64,000 nucleotides of DNA from Capniomyces stellatus (Eukaryota > Kickxellomycota > Harpellomycetes > Harpellales > Legeriomycetaceae). The position numbers and the translations under genes are program-made. The stretch covers positions 515,772 through 579,771 of the forward strand of contig LUVW01000009.1 in NCBI GenBank assembly GCA_001661515.1, given 5' to 3'. Positions 24,001 through 35,571 of the stretch are shown piece after piece; the stretch's first letter is position 1; every line of letters begins with the position of its first letter. Under the pieces are notes generated by a model. That model saw only the letters and a program-made list of their open reading frames with translations, was not told where the DNA came from and searched no databases.

Positions 24001-27000
24001 TGTGCAACCAAATCCATGCCCATATTCATATTGATACTCATACTCATGTCCATTCCTTGGTCAAATCCCAAGTCCAAGTTCAAGTTCAAGTTCAAGTCTA
24101 GCTGTACTGCCACAGCATACACATGGACTACATTTCCGCTGCTGCCATTTCTAAGGCTGCTGCCTGGCTTGCCAATGTACTTCCATGTTGCTGCCACCAC
24201 CACTACAATTTTATTGCTGCTGCTGGTTTGTACTGGGTTCTTGCTACTGCTACTGTTTGTGCTCTGCTTTGTTTTGGTTGTGGTCTTGGCTGTTTGGGTG
24301 GCTGCTTGGTTGACTGCTTTCATTGATCGCTCATAGTCCACATACGAAACATCCGCATGCGTAATAACCCACACTCCTTCGGCACCGCCCTGGATATTTC
24401 CTTTGCTCTCCCCATCATACTCTGATCCCGCCTCCTTCTTGATATCCTTCTCCATATCCTTCTCACTGTTACCCTTGTTTTTGTTTTTGTTCTTGTTCTT
24501 GTTCTTGCTCTTAACCTTGCTATCACCCCCTTCGCTCTTGAAGTATGTTTGGTCTAGCTCCAACTGCAGGTCAGCCGGAATAGGCAAATCAATAAACCGA
24601 CTGCCCACGCCGCCCCCAGCCCTATTAGCCCTACCAGCTGCATTGCCATTACCCCCTTTACCCCCTAAAGACACTTTTCCACGTCCAACTCTATGCATTT
24701 CCAGCCGACCATCGCAGCAAACTGTGAAAAACAGCGGGTTTCTGCCCATCAGTTTTCTCTGCAAAATTGACGAACTTCCTCGAAACACATCCAACATCGG
24801 CTTTGTACTTGTACTTGTACTTGTACTTGTACTTGTGTTTATGTTTATGTTTGGCGCAACCCCTGGGCTGCCTGCAGCCATCCCTGAAACGCCGCTCTTT
24901 ACCTCAACCGGCCGATCCATAACCCTTGCCCGGTACTTGCGGCTGTTTGGAATCCAGAACATCGACTTTATTGGTCTCTTCAAATCTATTGCCTCTATTA
25001 CACCCCATTTACTTGGCGATGATTCCATCCCATAAACAACCAGCCTGCCACTCGGGTCACAAAGCCCCAGCTTTTTGCCATCTCCACTCCAAAACACTTT
25101 TGATGTTCCATTGTACATCTGTCCTTTTGCCTCACTCTTGGTCTTTCCTTCTGCCCTGCCCTTGTCCTTGTTCTTGTCTTTGTCCTTCGCTTCCGCTTCT
25201 ACCCCTATATCAAACACTTTACTCTTTCTTATACCCATCTCCATATCCCTCTCCAACCCCACTTTTACCTCTAACCCGTCGTCCAAATCCGAATCTTCAT
25301 CTGCGCTAAACATATTTGGATCTATCGTCAGTTGACCCAATGGAATCAGCCTTTGCTCATTCTGCCCTATTCTCTCCCTTACATCGCAATTCTCTCTCTT
25401 GCTCTCGTCCTCACTTTTGTTTATGCTTTTGCTCACTCTACTATCTACATCATCACCTTTGTATCCAGTTGCCTTTTCACTTTTACTATTACCCTTGCTA
25501 AAATTATTACTATTACTGTTATCATCATTCCCACCATTATTATTATTGCTACTATTGTTGTTGCTATAACCGTGTCCCAATAGTCTGCCATTCAAAGCAT
25601 CCACCAACACTGTACCGTTTATATTCGTGCTAATGTTAGAACTTGTGTTTGTATCAGCACTGATGTTGCTGTTGCCAATGTTGCTGCTGCTGTTGGTGCC
25701 ACTTTTCAGATCTTCACTTTGAAAATTATCCAAAACAAACAAATGCGTGACTGCCCCTTGTTTCCGCCGATTCCCAGCTCTATACATCTTGTCAAACTCG
25801 TTCATATATCCGCCTCCACTCTTGTTCTTGTTTTCGTCTTTGTCTTCACTGCTATTATCTCTACTCCGTTTGTCTTCATCCTGACCTTGAGTCAACACGC
25901 TTGATTCCAAGCTTTGTGCAAAACTAATAGCAACTATATTCTGCTTGCCCCATTCTAAACTGACCGGCGATTCGCCCAATTTCAAGCATTCAAACGTCGA
26001 CCTGATGTTTTCTGTTGGCTCAACCCCCAAACTCATTATATCCCTTGTCATTTGGCTGTACTTGCTCCTATACTCTTCTGAATAATATGGATTCGGCTGC
26101 ACATTCTTCATTTTTACACTTCCTATACTTTCAGTACTTGTTAATTCTAGTCCTAACCCTAACCCTAATCCTGACCCTGACCCTGGCCCTGATCCTGACC
26201 CTGATCCTAAATCCAACCCTAAATCCAACCCTAACCCTAACCCCAGCTCTGGCCCTGACCCTGACCCTAGCCCTGACCCTAGCCCTGATCCCAATCCCAA
26301 TCCCAATCCCAATCCTAATCCTAATCCTAATCCTAATCCTAAGCCCTGGTCGCTCCCCCCTCCTGTACTCGCTACTCCTACTACCGCTACAGCTGGGCTG
26401 GCTCCTTCACTACCTGCTTTACTGGAATTTGCTTTGCTCTGTACACTCTTTTTCCTCCTTACCGGGACTGGCTTGATACTGGTGCTTGACGTCTGAGAAT
26501 CGGTGTTACTACCAACGCTGGGCTTGCCCAACTCCGCCAACCCTAGCACTACTTCCTTTTTAGCTATTTCTTGCTTAATCTTTCGATAGCTCTTCTTGGC
26601 TACCTCTGCTTTCACCAAGTTCTTCCCTACTTTCGCGTTTACACCATCTATGGTATACGCATTTGTATCTTCACTTGCCAAACTTGCCGCCAACTTTGTT
26701 ATGTTTACATCCACAGCTTTCGCATTCGCAATGTTTGTATACGCGTTGCCTATGCTGGTACTACTACTACTGTCACTACTGCCAATGCTGCTCTTGCCTT
26801 TGCTCTTGTTTTTGCCCTTATTCAACTCCGCTAAAGCACTTTTGCCTCCCGATGTCTCTATTTTCTCCGACTCGGCTCGAATTTTTATGTTCTCCATCAA
26901 GCTCTCCCTAATCGTCTCCAGCACTGCTTCTCCCTTAAGATCCTCAGTTTTACTTCTCGCTATCCTGCCTTTACCTTTACCTTTTTCTTTTTCCTTGTCT

Positions 27001-28055
27001 TTGTCTTTTTCTTTGTCCTTATCACTCATTTTTAGCATTTTTTGTTTGTTGGAACCCTGTGTTGAAGGCTTTCTCTTCTTTTTTTCCATCACGGGTGATA
27101 CTGTCATCGATTTTTGTTCACTCGCCTCATTTTTATCTACCACTGGCGGTGGCATTGATTGAACTCTCGCAATAAGTGACGAGCTTTCTACCACCCCCTG
27201 TTTACTACTTTTACCTACCTTTTTGGTCTTCACTACTCCATTTTCTGAGCTCTCTGCTCCTGCTTTCCCTCCTCCCAAACCCCTTTGCTTCACCCCTGCC
27301 GCTTTATCCTTTGCCTTCCCTTTTTCTTTGGTGCCTGCTACCATATTCTCAAATTTTAGCCCTTTGTTTTCTTCTTTTGTTACTGCCGCTGATGCAAGCG
27401 TCGGTGTCGTGTTTGCACTCTCTGCTTTTACTCTACTTCCTTTTGATTTTTGCTTGACTGTTTGCTCCGTTTTCATTGCTCCCGCATTTTTATTCTCTAA
27501 TACGCCCATCCCAAAGTCTATTAAACCCGTCCCCACACCTATATCTTTTCCTAAACCACCCTCTCCTACCACTCCCATAAGCCCCTCACTCACCATCAAA
27601 ACACTTGAATCTAACGCCGGTTTCTTGCCTAATCCATTGTTCTGCTGCAATTTCAGCCCCAACTCTGCTCCAAAATCTAAAAAATCTTTATCCGAACCAT
27701 TGAAAAAACCTCCAAGCTCGTCGGTCTGCATTTCTAACCCCTCTTTTCCCAAGTCAAACTGGATTCCCTCCATCACTTTTGTAAAATCAAAATCTAAAAG
27801 CTTTTCTTCATCGCCTCCCCCCATATTTAAAAATTCACTCAAATCTCCAACTTCGTCTGTTCCCATAAACTCTTGTAGATTCACCTTAAAGTCCCCTAAC
27901 GAATCCAAGCTATTATGTCCTGATCCCTCTCCCAGCTTTTCTAATTCCCCCTCCTTCAGCAAATCTCCCTCAATAATAAACTTTCCATCTGCCCCCTTTG
28001 TCAATCCCAGACTCTCCCATCCCATATAATCGCTGTTGCCGTCAAAACTGTCCAT
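19656..28055 (-). CDS. MED16: Mediator complex subunit 16 (Sin4-like), greatly enlarged
   Basis: Single frame of 2,799 codons without introns, three times the usual length (human about 880, yeast Sin4 about 970). Med16 belongs to the Mediator tail, which links activators to RNA polymerase II. Identification rests on the C-terminus: a CTLCG knuckle at 2660-2663, then RRYFNLWVRRYE and CICGGSW (Cys2790, Cys2792), matching the CxxCG...W..RW...CLCGGLW ending of metazoan MED16. About 125 residues of disordered sequence separate the two halves, where animals have about 25. Order: acidic N-terminus; Lys/Ser-rich segment; (Gly-Leu)n tract about 570-637; beta-propeller-like pieces from about 985 (SGDGKKLGLCDPSGRLVVYG) to 1600 broken by Asn/Ser inserts; helical domain about 1680-2030; Asn/His/Gln region with a run of about 20 Gln near 2325-2345. 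The start is the first Met of the frame. Confidence 0.8.
21019..21085 (-). repeat. Polyglutamine-coding trinucleotide repeat in MED16
   Basis: Uninterrupted TTG units on the plus strand, so CAA codons on the coding strand: about 20 consecutive glutamines. Further Gln/His-rich CAA tracts continue to about 21300. Confidence 0.9.
26145..26345 (-). repeat. Telomere-like hexamer repeat coding (Gly-Leu)n in MED16
   Basis: The plus strand reads CCCTAACCCTAATCCTGACC and similar for about 200 nt; the coding strand is therefore variants of TTAGGG/TCAGGG/TTGGGA. Read in frame it gives alternating Leu-Gly with some Ser, Pro, Glu and Asp. The unit and its variants stay in frame, so the repeat is tolerated as protein. 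Confidence 0.85.
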
Positions 28056-29960
28056 TTAATTGCTGCTGCTTATCCGCAACCTACTATATTTGTTGTGTCT
28101 TTTCGTTTCTGTTTCCCAATGCTCCTTTGCTCTCTTTCTGCTTTTTGTCTGCTAAAGAGCTGTTTCCCTGATAGATCTTTCTATCTTTTTACCTATTCCA
28201 AGTGCCTACACTCCTACCTCTACCATTTAGATTCTTGGTCTTGTGTTTTCACTGGTGCATTCAACTGTATTTTCCTTTGATATCTCTACTTTGACCTTTA
28301 TACTTAATCTTTGTTTTATCCTTGCTTTCCTTGCGTAAATGCCTTTGTATGTTTGTTTTTATAAGTGTGCAAGTGTGCAAGTGTGTATGTGTGTATGCAC
28401 TTCTAAAGCTTTTATTGCATAAAAAGCTGTGCTTACGGATTCTATTCCTGTACAATAAATAATAACTGTTGGGTAAATTAATGATACCAAATCAACAGTT
28501 TTGTCTTTTAGAATCAAGCAATAATTATCGTTAACCTTGCTCAAAAATGTTTAAACATGTATATTTGCATCAACACGCAAACACCGTACATACCTTGAAA
28601 AGAACCTTTTACTGTTTTAACACCCCTTCTCTTAAATTATTATTCCAATACACCACACACAACTCCAGTAATGCAGTCTGTTGCTTTAGTTTCAATCAGA
28701 TTGGATTGATTGCTTAACTGATTGTTAACTCTCGATGCTGGTGTCTTTCCTTCCGCCGATTTATACTGCTGTATTTATTTACTCGCTTTTGTTTATTTCT
28801 TCGTGTTAACTTGTCTGTTTTATCGAGTATTATTCTATTGACTTGATATTTTAAATTAATAAATCAATTAACTTAAACCTATTCTGTTTTTTTCTATAAA
28901 TCCAATACTTTATTTCTGCACCTGATGGATTTTTATTCCAGCTACTTTTGTTCTTTTATTTCTTTTTCCTTTTACGATATTGCTATGACATAAGTATCTT
29001 ACACTTTTATACGTAAAGTTCTTAATACCAACCACTTTTCTTTTTTCTCATTATTTAGCACGATTTTTATTTACCTCACACACACTTTATTCCCGTTGGG
29101 TACTTATTAAAAATAGTTTGTAAAAGCGATTTGCTAATCAAATTTAAATAAAACCATAAATATTCTCGCGTAAATACAAGTTAAAATACTTGCAAATACG
29201 TTAAATTTGTTAATCATAATTATTTCAAGCTCATCAAAAACAACACAATACAATATGCATCGTCCATTATTGCCAACATTGTTCTTTACTCTTTTTTTTA
29301 AACCAAACCCTACGTGTTTACTTATTCGCCACTACTACCAACAGCTGCTGTCTTGTAGACTTAGATCAGCTATTCCTCCTTTATAAATTAAAGTATCTTT
29401 TTAAATAGTACATTATGAATTTGGAGTCAAAGCCTCTTTGTACAAAAGCATTCTATATCTCTCGGTATACATGCTGCCTTTTTATTGGTACTCTGCTTTA
29501 TTCAACTTGGAGAAATCGAATTCAATTTATCGTTTTTTTTTAAAAAAAAAAAAATGACCCAGGGCTCTTTATAGCCTTAAAGCGTATCTCCACTTGGGAC
29601 CTACATTTTATACCAACAAAAAAAAAACATACCTTTACCCTCTCCCCCCCCCTACCACATCCTCCTTATTTACTTTTCCGGTTCCAGCACATTTGAAAAC
29701 AGCCAACTGATCACAGTACTGAATATATTCTCAACTTATATATATATATACATGTATCTAGTATTGTGGCACGTTTTGAAACAAAACTTGATATTGTTTG
29801 TTTCTTGGTTTATACCCGTTTGTTGGTGTGTATTTAAGTAGGTTTTTTTTACCAAGTACCACTGGATAATTGTGAAATAAACTAAATGATCAGAAATCTG
29901 GATTATAGCCTTTATACCAGACATTAAATTGTCAGGATAAAGCATCTAAACACTCATAAT

Positions 29961-30214
29961 TTACGGTTGAGACTTTTGTATTTGAACAGCCTTTTTGGTT
30001 TTCTGTTTCCCAAAATTCAGTATTATCTCTTTCAAACACCTCCTATTCACTTTTTGTTGATTCTTGCCCAAAACTATCTGAAAACAAACCAAGATCATAT
30101 TATAGATCACTAACCGACTCATAGATTTAACAGAACCATCAACAGATCGTAAAAACGAGTATATCAATGTTCAGAAGAGTCCTTATCTTCCCTACTCACC
30201 CTTCCCAAACTCAT
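29961..30214 (-). CDS. Tentative two-exon small basic protein (43 residues)
   Basis: Candidate exons 30214-30200 and 30077-29961 join in phase 0 across a 122-nt intron with donor GTGAGT and a pyrimidine-rich TTTGTTTTCAG acceptor. The result begins MSLGRIVLGKNQQKVNRRCL and ends in TAA after a Lys/Gln-rich tail. The second exon alone is open for 38 codons and strongly basic. I recognise no family. The frame also stays open upstream of the Met for several codons back to a TAG acceptor, so the true protein could have more 5' exons. Short length makes chance a real alternative. Confidence 0.2.
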
Positions 30215-31374
30215 AGAATGCCTGGTGTTTATTATTCTATTTCCAAATTCCCATGCCAATCCTCACCTCCCCATCCTTCTCACCTCCCCTGTCCTCCCTG
30301 TCCTGCTTTGTTTAGTGACTTTAGATATTCTCTTTAGTTTGGCTTTTGCATACTTTACACCTTTTGGGGGACTTTTTTAAACTGCCAGCTATTTGTAATA
30401 CTTTGTTTGGTAATTCCAACTCATTTTACTGTATTGTTAACACTTTTTCTTTTACTTTTCAAGTCTATTTACATTTTTTGTGCGTTTTCTCCTTCTGATT
30501 CCACCTGCCATTAGCTGGTTTTTATTTATAGTTTCAAAACCTCGTAAATTAGGTCCTATTAAACATTCTTTTGATTATTTAATCATATAATCAATCGTCT
30601 CAAGCCAACTATTTTATTGTTTCACAAGCTTGATAAATCAGTGCGAATTACACCTGTTATAAAACACGCCCTATACCCCTTACATAATACCAATCTCTCT
30701 GCATTTTTATTTCCAATCATACTTCTGGTCTATTTTATTCTTGTATTTGCTGATTTTGCAGCTCTTAATAAAGTTATGTTTATTAATTTTTGAATTTAAT
30801 AATGGCCGTAATTACAGGCTCCTGTTGATTTTTCTCTTTTGCTCTATGTTTTATTTGGCTAGTCTTATTGATGAACCAATATTTTTTGAAATTCATAACA
30901 GCGAAATATACTCGTTTTGAAAATCTTATGCATATGTGGTCTGAATTAATCAGCGGACTTTAGCAAAAAGCCTTGGGCTTTAATAATGTAAATAAATATC
31001 AAGCGAAGATTATACCTAAATTATAAAACGAAGATGTCGTTCAAGATCAAACCAATTTATACCAGCCAATCTTCACCTTTATTGATCCAACTAAACTTTT
31101 AATTAAACGAACATAAATGTGTTAAACCGTTTGAACTGGCACGGAATTGTTATTACAAAGACTAAACAAACTACGGAAAAAAAAAATAAACATAACTTGA
31201 ATTGATGAGTTTGTAATCTATACTGTGATTGTTCAGTAGAGTACCTTAATGTTGTATCCTTTCGGCTATCCGGCAAATGTACTTGTCTCCAGGAATCTAT
31301 ACAATAAAACGCCAAAACCAGATTCAAAAGAAACACCCCCCCCCCAAACTGATGGATAAATCAGTAATTTAAAA

Positions 31375-31470
31375 TTGTAGTTGCAGTTGTAGTTGTAGTT
31401 GTAGTTGTAGTTGTAGTTGTAGTTGTAGTTGTAGTTGTAGTTGTAGTTGTAGTTGTAGTTGTAGTTGTAG
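31375..31470. repeat. Hexamer array (TTGTAG)n, about 16 copies
   Basis: Nearly perfect head-to-tail TTGTAG over 96 nt, with one TTGCAG variant near the left end. Both strands contain stops in some frames, and it lies far from any gene. Confidence 0.95.
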
Positions 31471-32850
31471 AATTAAATAAATAAAATGTGCCAATAGGTG
31501 CATCTACTTCACTATAAACTGGGTCCAGATATCAAAGTCCAGCTTCGATTTTTTAAACTTTGTTGTTTGCATTTTACGTTTAGCCAAATCTCGCATAAAT
31601 TACACTGACTGATATATACTCTATTTAAAATAAAAAGTCTAAATGCCCCAAACTCATTACTAGCAGACTCGCTTCCTACATCATTTGTATCAGTAGATGA
31701 CCCTATTTAAGCTCTGCTGCTTCGTCTTTGTGTTCACCTATATTATATACGCCGTGCTCGGGTAGATAATCCACTTTATAACCGAGTGCCTTAATACAAC
31801 ACCCCACACCTAAAAGTGTGCACTTCACTCGCTTTTAGATTCCGATTTACTTGGAACCTTTATTACACTAGTCAACGCAGTATGTCGACTAAATTTGCAA
31901 TAATTTAAAGTAACAATCTTGTAAAGTATGATTAGTCAAGTGTTAGTTAGAAATCTGTTTGTTTGGAAAATAAAAATAAGAATAGTGAAAAGACATTTTT
32001 GCCAACTAATCTTCAGCTCAAATAACCATTAACAACGTATCCTTTCTTTGTAGCAGCTGTGGTCAAAGTATTCGGTCTGTGTTTACGTTACGATTAGGAA
32101 TACCTTTTGGTCATAAATATAATTTTGGCTATGACTTTACTCAATGTATAAATATACACACAAATCATGGTTCTATCATCTTACTGATAAGTCATATCAG
32201 ACAAGTCTTCTTATATTTATTATGCGGTAGAATAAAAAAATAGCAGGTAGTGACCAAATGTAGTGTATAAACAAATGTGGGGTTTTCTAGAAGTGTCATT
32301 ATACCAAAACGGTACTACTCATGTTTGGATTTAAACCACGATACATAGTCTCCAATGTTGGTAAAGTTATGTTTCATTGTACTAAATAAACTCTAGCTCA
32401 ACTCTTGTAAAGGTCAATTTGACAGAATACTAGCTAATTCAATAAGGTTCAATTATAGTCTAAAAGAATGAACCGGACTTAAGTTTGAAGCTCAGTATCG
32501 CCAATACTATATATACTACCTTTTTATTGGCTGTAATTATCAAAGCAGCAATTTCCCAGCGAATGTAGAGGCAATTGTTTTCATCTCTAATGCTAATGAA
32601 TCTAGTGACCTTACTGAAACCACCTTTAAATTGAATGGTAGCATGGTTGTTACACCTTTTCCTCAACCTTTTTTCTAATTTTTTTAAACTTTTTTTCTTG
32701 AACCAAAGTTCTCTATTATTGCTTTTATCTAAATAGAGATATTGGCTTTACTACTATTCAAGAATAAAGGAATGTTTATGCTCTAGATTTTGCTCAATCA
32801 GTATTCCACTCATTCAAACAACACTCAGTTTTACAGGAAATATATTTAAA

Positions 32851-34529
32851 ATGTCTGCAATCCGCGAAAATGTCTTTCCTACACGGATGTAAGAAGTACA
32901 ACATTTGCATTTATACACATTCGCTCGGGTCTAATCTTTATACATTTGTTTTGACCTACTCAATATAAATAGAACTGATTTATTTGCATCTACTCTTATT
33001 TTATATCCATCCATTTCTGCCCCCATTGTCGTTGGCATTACTTTTTTATTAAGGAAAATCTAAAGGCCAATCTTAATGTGATTTTGTTCCAACTCCCTTT
33101 TTTACTTAGGAATCTTCAAAACACCAAAACGAGATTAAAGGGTGCACAAAATGGCCATTCCTTACTAAAACGCAAAAGCGAGGCCTTGAATATGCGTTTC
33201 AGAGAAATAGTAAGGAAGATTCAGGAGGTAGGTTGCTTCTATTTATCTTTACTTTTTCTATCTCTTATGCTTGTATTTATGATTTTATACAGTAGGCTTT
33301 TTATTTAATACCGATTGGTGTTATATTCAATAATATGCCAGTAGGTGAACGTGTTATAGTGGCTCATTACAGCTAATTTCTAATGTCTAATGTCTAATGT
33401 TTAATATATATATATATATATACCTTTCAATAGGCAAAGCTTAAAATGGGACAAGTAATCCAGTCAGCATCCTTCTCGCTTGCAGAAGTAAACTACACCT
33501 CAGGTGATATTGGTTTCCAAGTCCGTGAAAATTCCAAATCTGCAACCTTTACTTTGGCCTCAAAGCAGGATAATGTGTCCGGAGTTTTGCTACCAGTTTT
33601 TGAAAAAAGGATCCATGGAGCAAATGGTAAATTTACACTTGTTCACGATTAAAGTATATTTGATTGGATAAACAAGTTTCCATATCGACATGTATTTGTT
33701 ACTCGGATAAAATAACGCCCAAACCAACAAGTAGTTTGTAACTATTCAGCCTAGGGCAGATATTGCTATTATATCACTAAACAACAAACTTGAACACATT
33801 AAACAATAGCATTTGAGCTAGCAGGGCTTGGGAGAGGAGGAAAGCAAATTCAAAACTGTAAAGATAAATTCATATCGGCTATGGATACGCTTATTGAGCT
33901 CGCATCTTTGCAAACAGCATTCTTGTTGCTCGATGAAATTATCAAAATGACCAATCGACGTGTAGCTGCTATCGAGTATGTGATTATTCCACGAATTGAA
34001 AACACAATATCGTATATATCCTCCGAGCTTGACGAACAGGATCGTGAAGAGTTTTACAGGTAAGTCTACAACTATAAATCAAGATGCATTATAGCCCGCC
34101 ACTTTGGTCATTGCCCTCTTGCTTTACAGCAATGTATTTTATTCTTTTCAAGATACTTGTGGCTGGATCCGGCTCTGTTTAGTTTTCTTGCTTAAAAAAT
34201 GTCCTTGTTTTTGCCTGTTATTAACCTGCATTTAAATTGTACAAATTTTCAATTATTAGACTTAAAAAGGTCCAATCAAAGAAAAAAGAAAGACAGGACC
34301 AAGAGGACATCGAAATGATGGCTGCAATGGAGATGGAGAAGCATATCGATTGTAAGTTCCCTCATTTCTATTACACATCATATTTTCGCCATTCGTATTC
34401 ACTGGTAAACCAATTATGGTGTACGTGTTTGCATTTTCTAATAACATTTATTATAAAAAAATAGCCCGAAATCTGGCCGAAGCTCGAGATATACTTTTAG
34501 AACAAGCAGACACGGATATAATATTCTAA
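32851..34529 (+). CDS. VMA8: V-type H+-ATPase subunit D (V1 central stalk)
   Basis: Six exons: 32851-32888, 33110-33227, 33434-33626, 33810-34059, 34260-34351, 34465-34529 (756 nt, 251 residues), all GT-AG and in phase. Subunit D is the rotor shaft of the V1 sector, coupling ATP hydrolysis to proton pumping into vacuoles and Golgi. Family landmarks in order: a short first exon starting [75 protein letters not shown], the glycine-rich [60 protein letters not shown], and a charged coiled-coil tail. Length fits eukaryotic orthologues (about 245-260). The 38-nt first exon is too small for ordinary ORF finding; its Met is the only one that splices in frame to the conserved core. Confidence 0.96.
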
Positions 34530-35116
34530 CTAAATATTTTTTTTCTCAGACAATATATTTATCAAATGTCAGTTTAATTTTTTCTTTATGAATGTATATA
34601 CCCTGTATTCATGAATCTTTATAATACTCTTTTTTTCTCAAATGAGGTTTGCTAATCCAGTAAATTAATACAAAGCGAGTTTTAAAGCTAGTGGACGCTT
34701 CAGGCGTAGCAAAGATTTCATGCGTAGATTAGCAACACAAACCTTACTGAATTAGCCAAATCCACCATGCTAACAAAATCTGTAGCTTCTTCTAGTTTGT
34801 AGGGCGCATTTCTGTTGCTTTGTACACTACCCCGGCTTGGGTTTTATTTGGGTATTTCTACAATGTAAACTCACTCATGTACATTGAGCCCTACTAGGCT
34901 GCCTTTTTTTTGACAGTTTGAATAGCCAAAAGTTTGGGAATATAGTTAGATACATATTCTAATTAAGTGCAAGATTTGAAACTTTGGATTATAATCTTTA
35001 TCAAATGTCTGGTATGGTATTAAAAATATATGAGGTTGTTTACAAGAGTAGTAAATCAGTTGGATACAGCGCAGTTTATATATAGAGGTGGAGGGTTGAG
35101 AGTACAAAACAAAATG
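34530..35116. other. Convergent spacer between VMA8 and the short Mso1-like gene
   Basis: AT-rich, with no open frame of note. It should contain the two facing 3' UTRs. Confidence 0.6.
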
Positions 35117-35571
35117 TTAGGGAGTTCTAGACGGTATCCCGGGTGATGGCGAATAGTTTGAATACTCTGATATTCTAGCATTGTTAATCACTCTGCTGTT
35201 TGTAGTATCATAATCATCGCAGTTTTCTTTTTCAAGTTCATCTTCAAATAACGGATCCGATGGCGGTATATCCATCCATGGTGGCTCCTCAACACCTGCT
35301 GCATAGTAGTATCCCTTTATTGCCCGAGTTATTTTGGATTTCTCTATTTAATTTGAATTGGTTTATTAAGCAAGCATATTGCTAGTTAACTTCAAGAGTA
35401 TGTATATATGTATATTTATTTATTTTTTTCAAAGCTGTTTACATAGTTTGATATCTTCAGATTTTTTTCTTTCTTACTGGTAATAAACAGGTACACTATC
35501 TTGGATATAATACCCTCCATAATGCTAATCAGTCTTTCCAGAATACTAACACTACCTGTTGCCGGGCTCAT
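35117..35571 (-). CDS. Short Mso1-like protein (106 residues), paralogue of the gene at 37.2-38.5 kb
   Basis: Two exons, 35571-35478 and 35343-35117, joined in phase 1 across a 134-nt intron (321 nt). An in-frame TGA just upstream of the Met supports the start. The N-terminus (starting MSPATGSVSILERL) is a Leu/Ile-rich amphipathic or hydrophobic segment of about 25 residues. Then comes ITRAIKGYYYAAGVEEPPWM (36-55) followed by PPSDPLFEDELE (58-69), and an Asn/Ser-rich tail. I recall the pattern ISRVLR-YY-x(n)-PPWL from the Sec1-binding region of fungal Mso1 homologues, which bind the Sec1 protein and regulate exocytic SNARE assembly. That recall is the sole basis for the name. The PPxDPxFEDE block and the intron position are shared with the neighbouring paralogue, which makes the gene itself credible. 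Confidence 0.6.

Larger units (their letters stand above)
28056..32850. other. 4.8-kb intergenic region between divergent MED16 and VMA8
   Basis: AT-rich with several C homopolymers (around 29646 and 31338), a TA dinucleotide run near 29738, and the hexamer array at 31375-31470. A tentative two-exon small reading frame at 29961-30214 (-) is listed separately. A pyrimidine-rich, GC-richer patch at about 30253-30310 stands out but has no clear coding sense. Nothing else supported. Confidence 0.45.

Noticed and set aside
26015..26476. 153-codon Leu-Thr repeat frame on the plus strand
   Set aside because: Antisense shadow of the Gly-Leu coding hexamer array in MED16.
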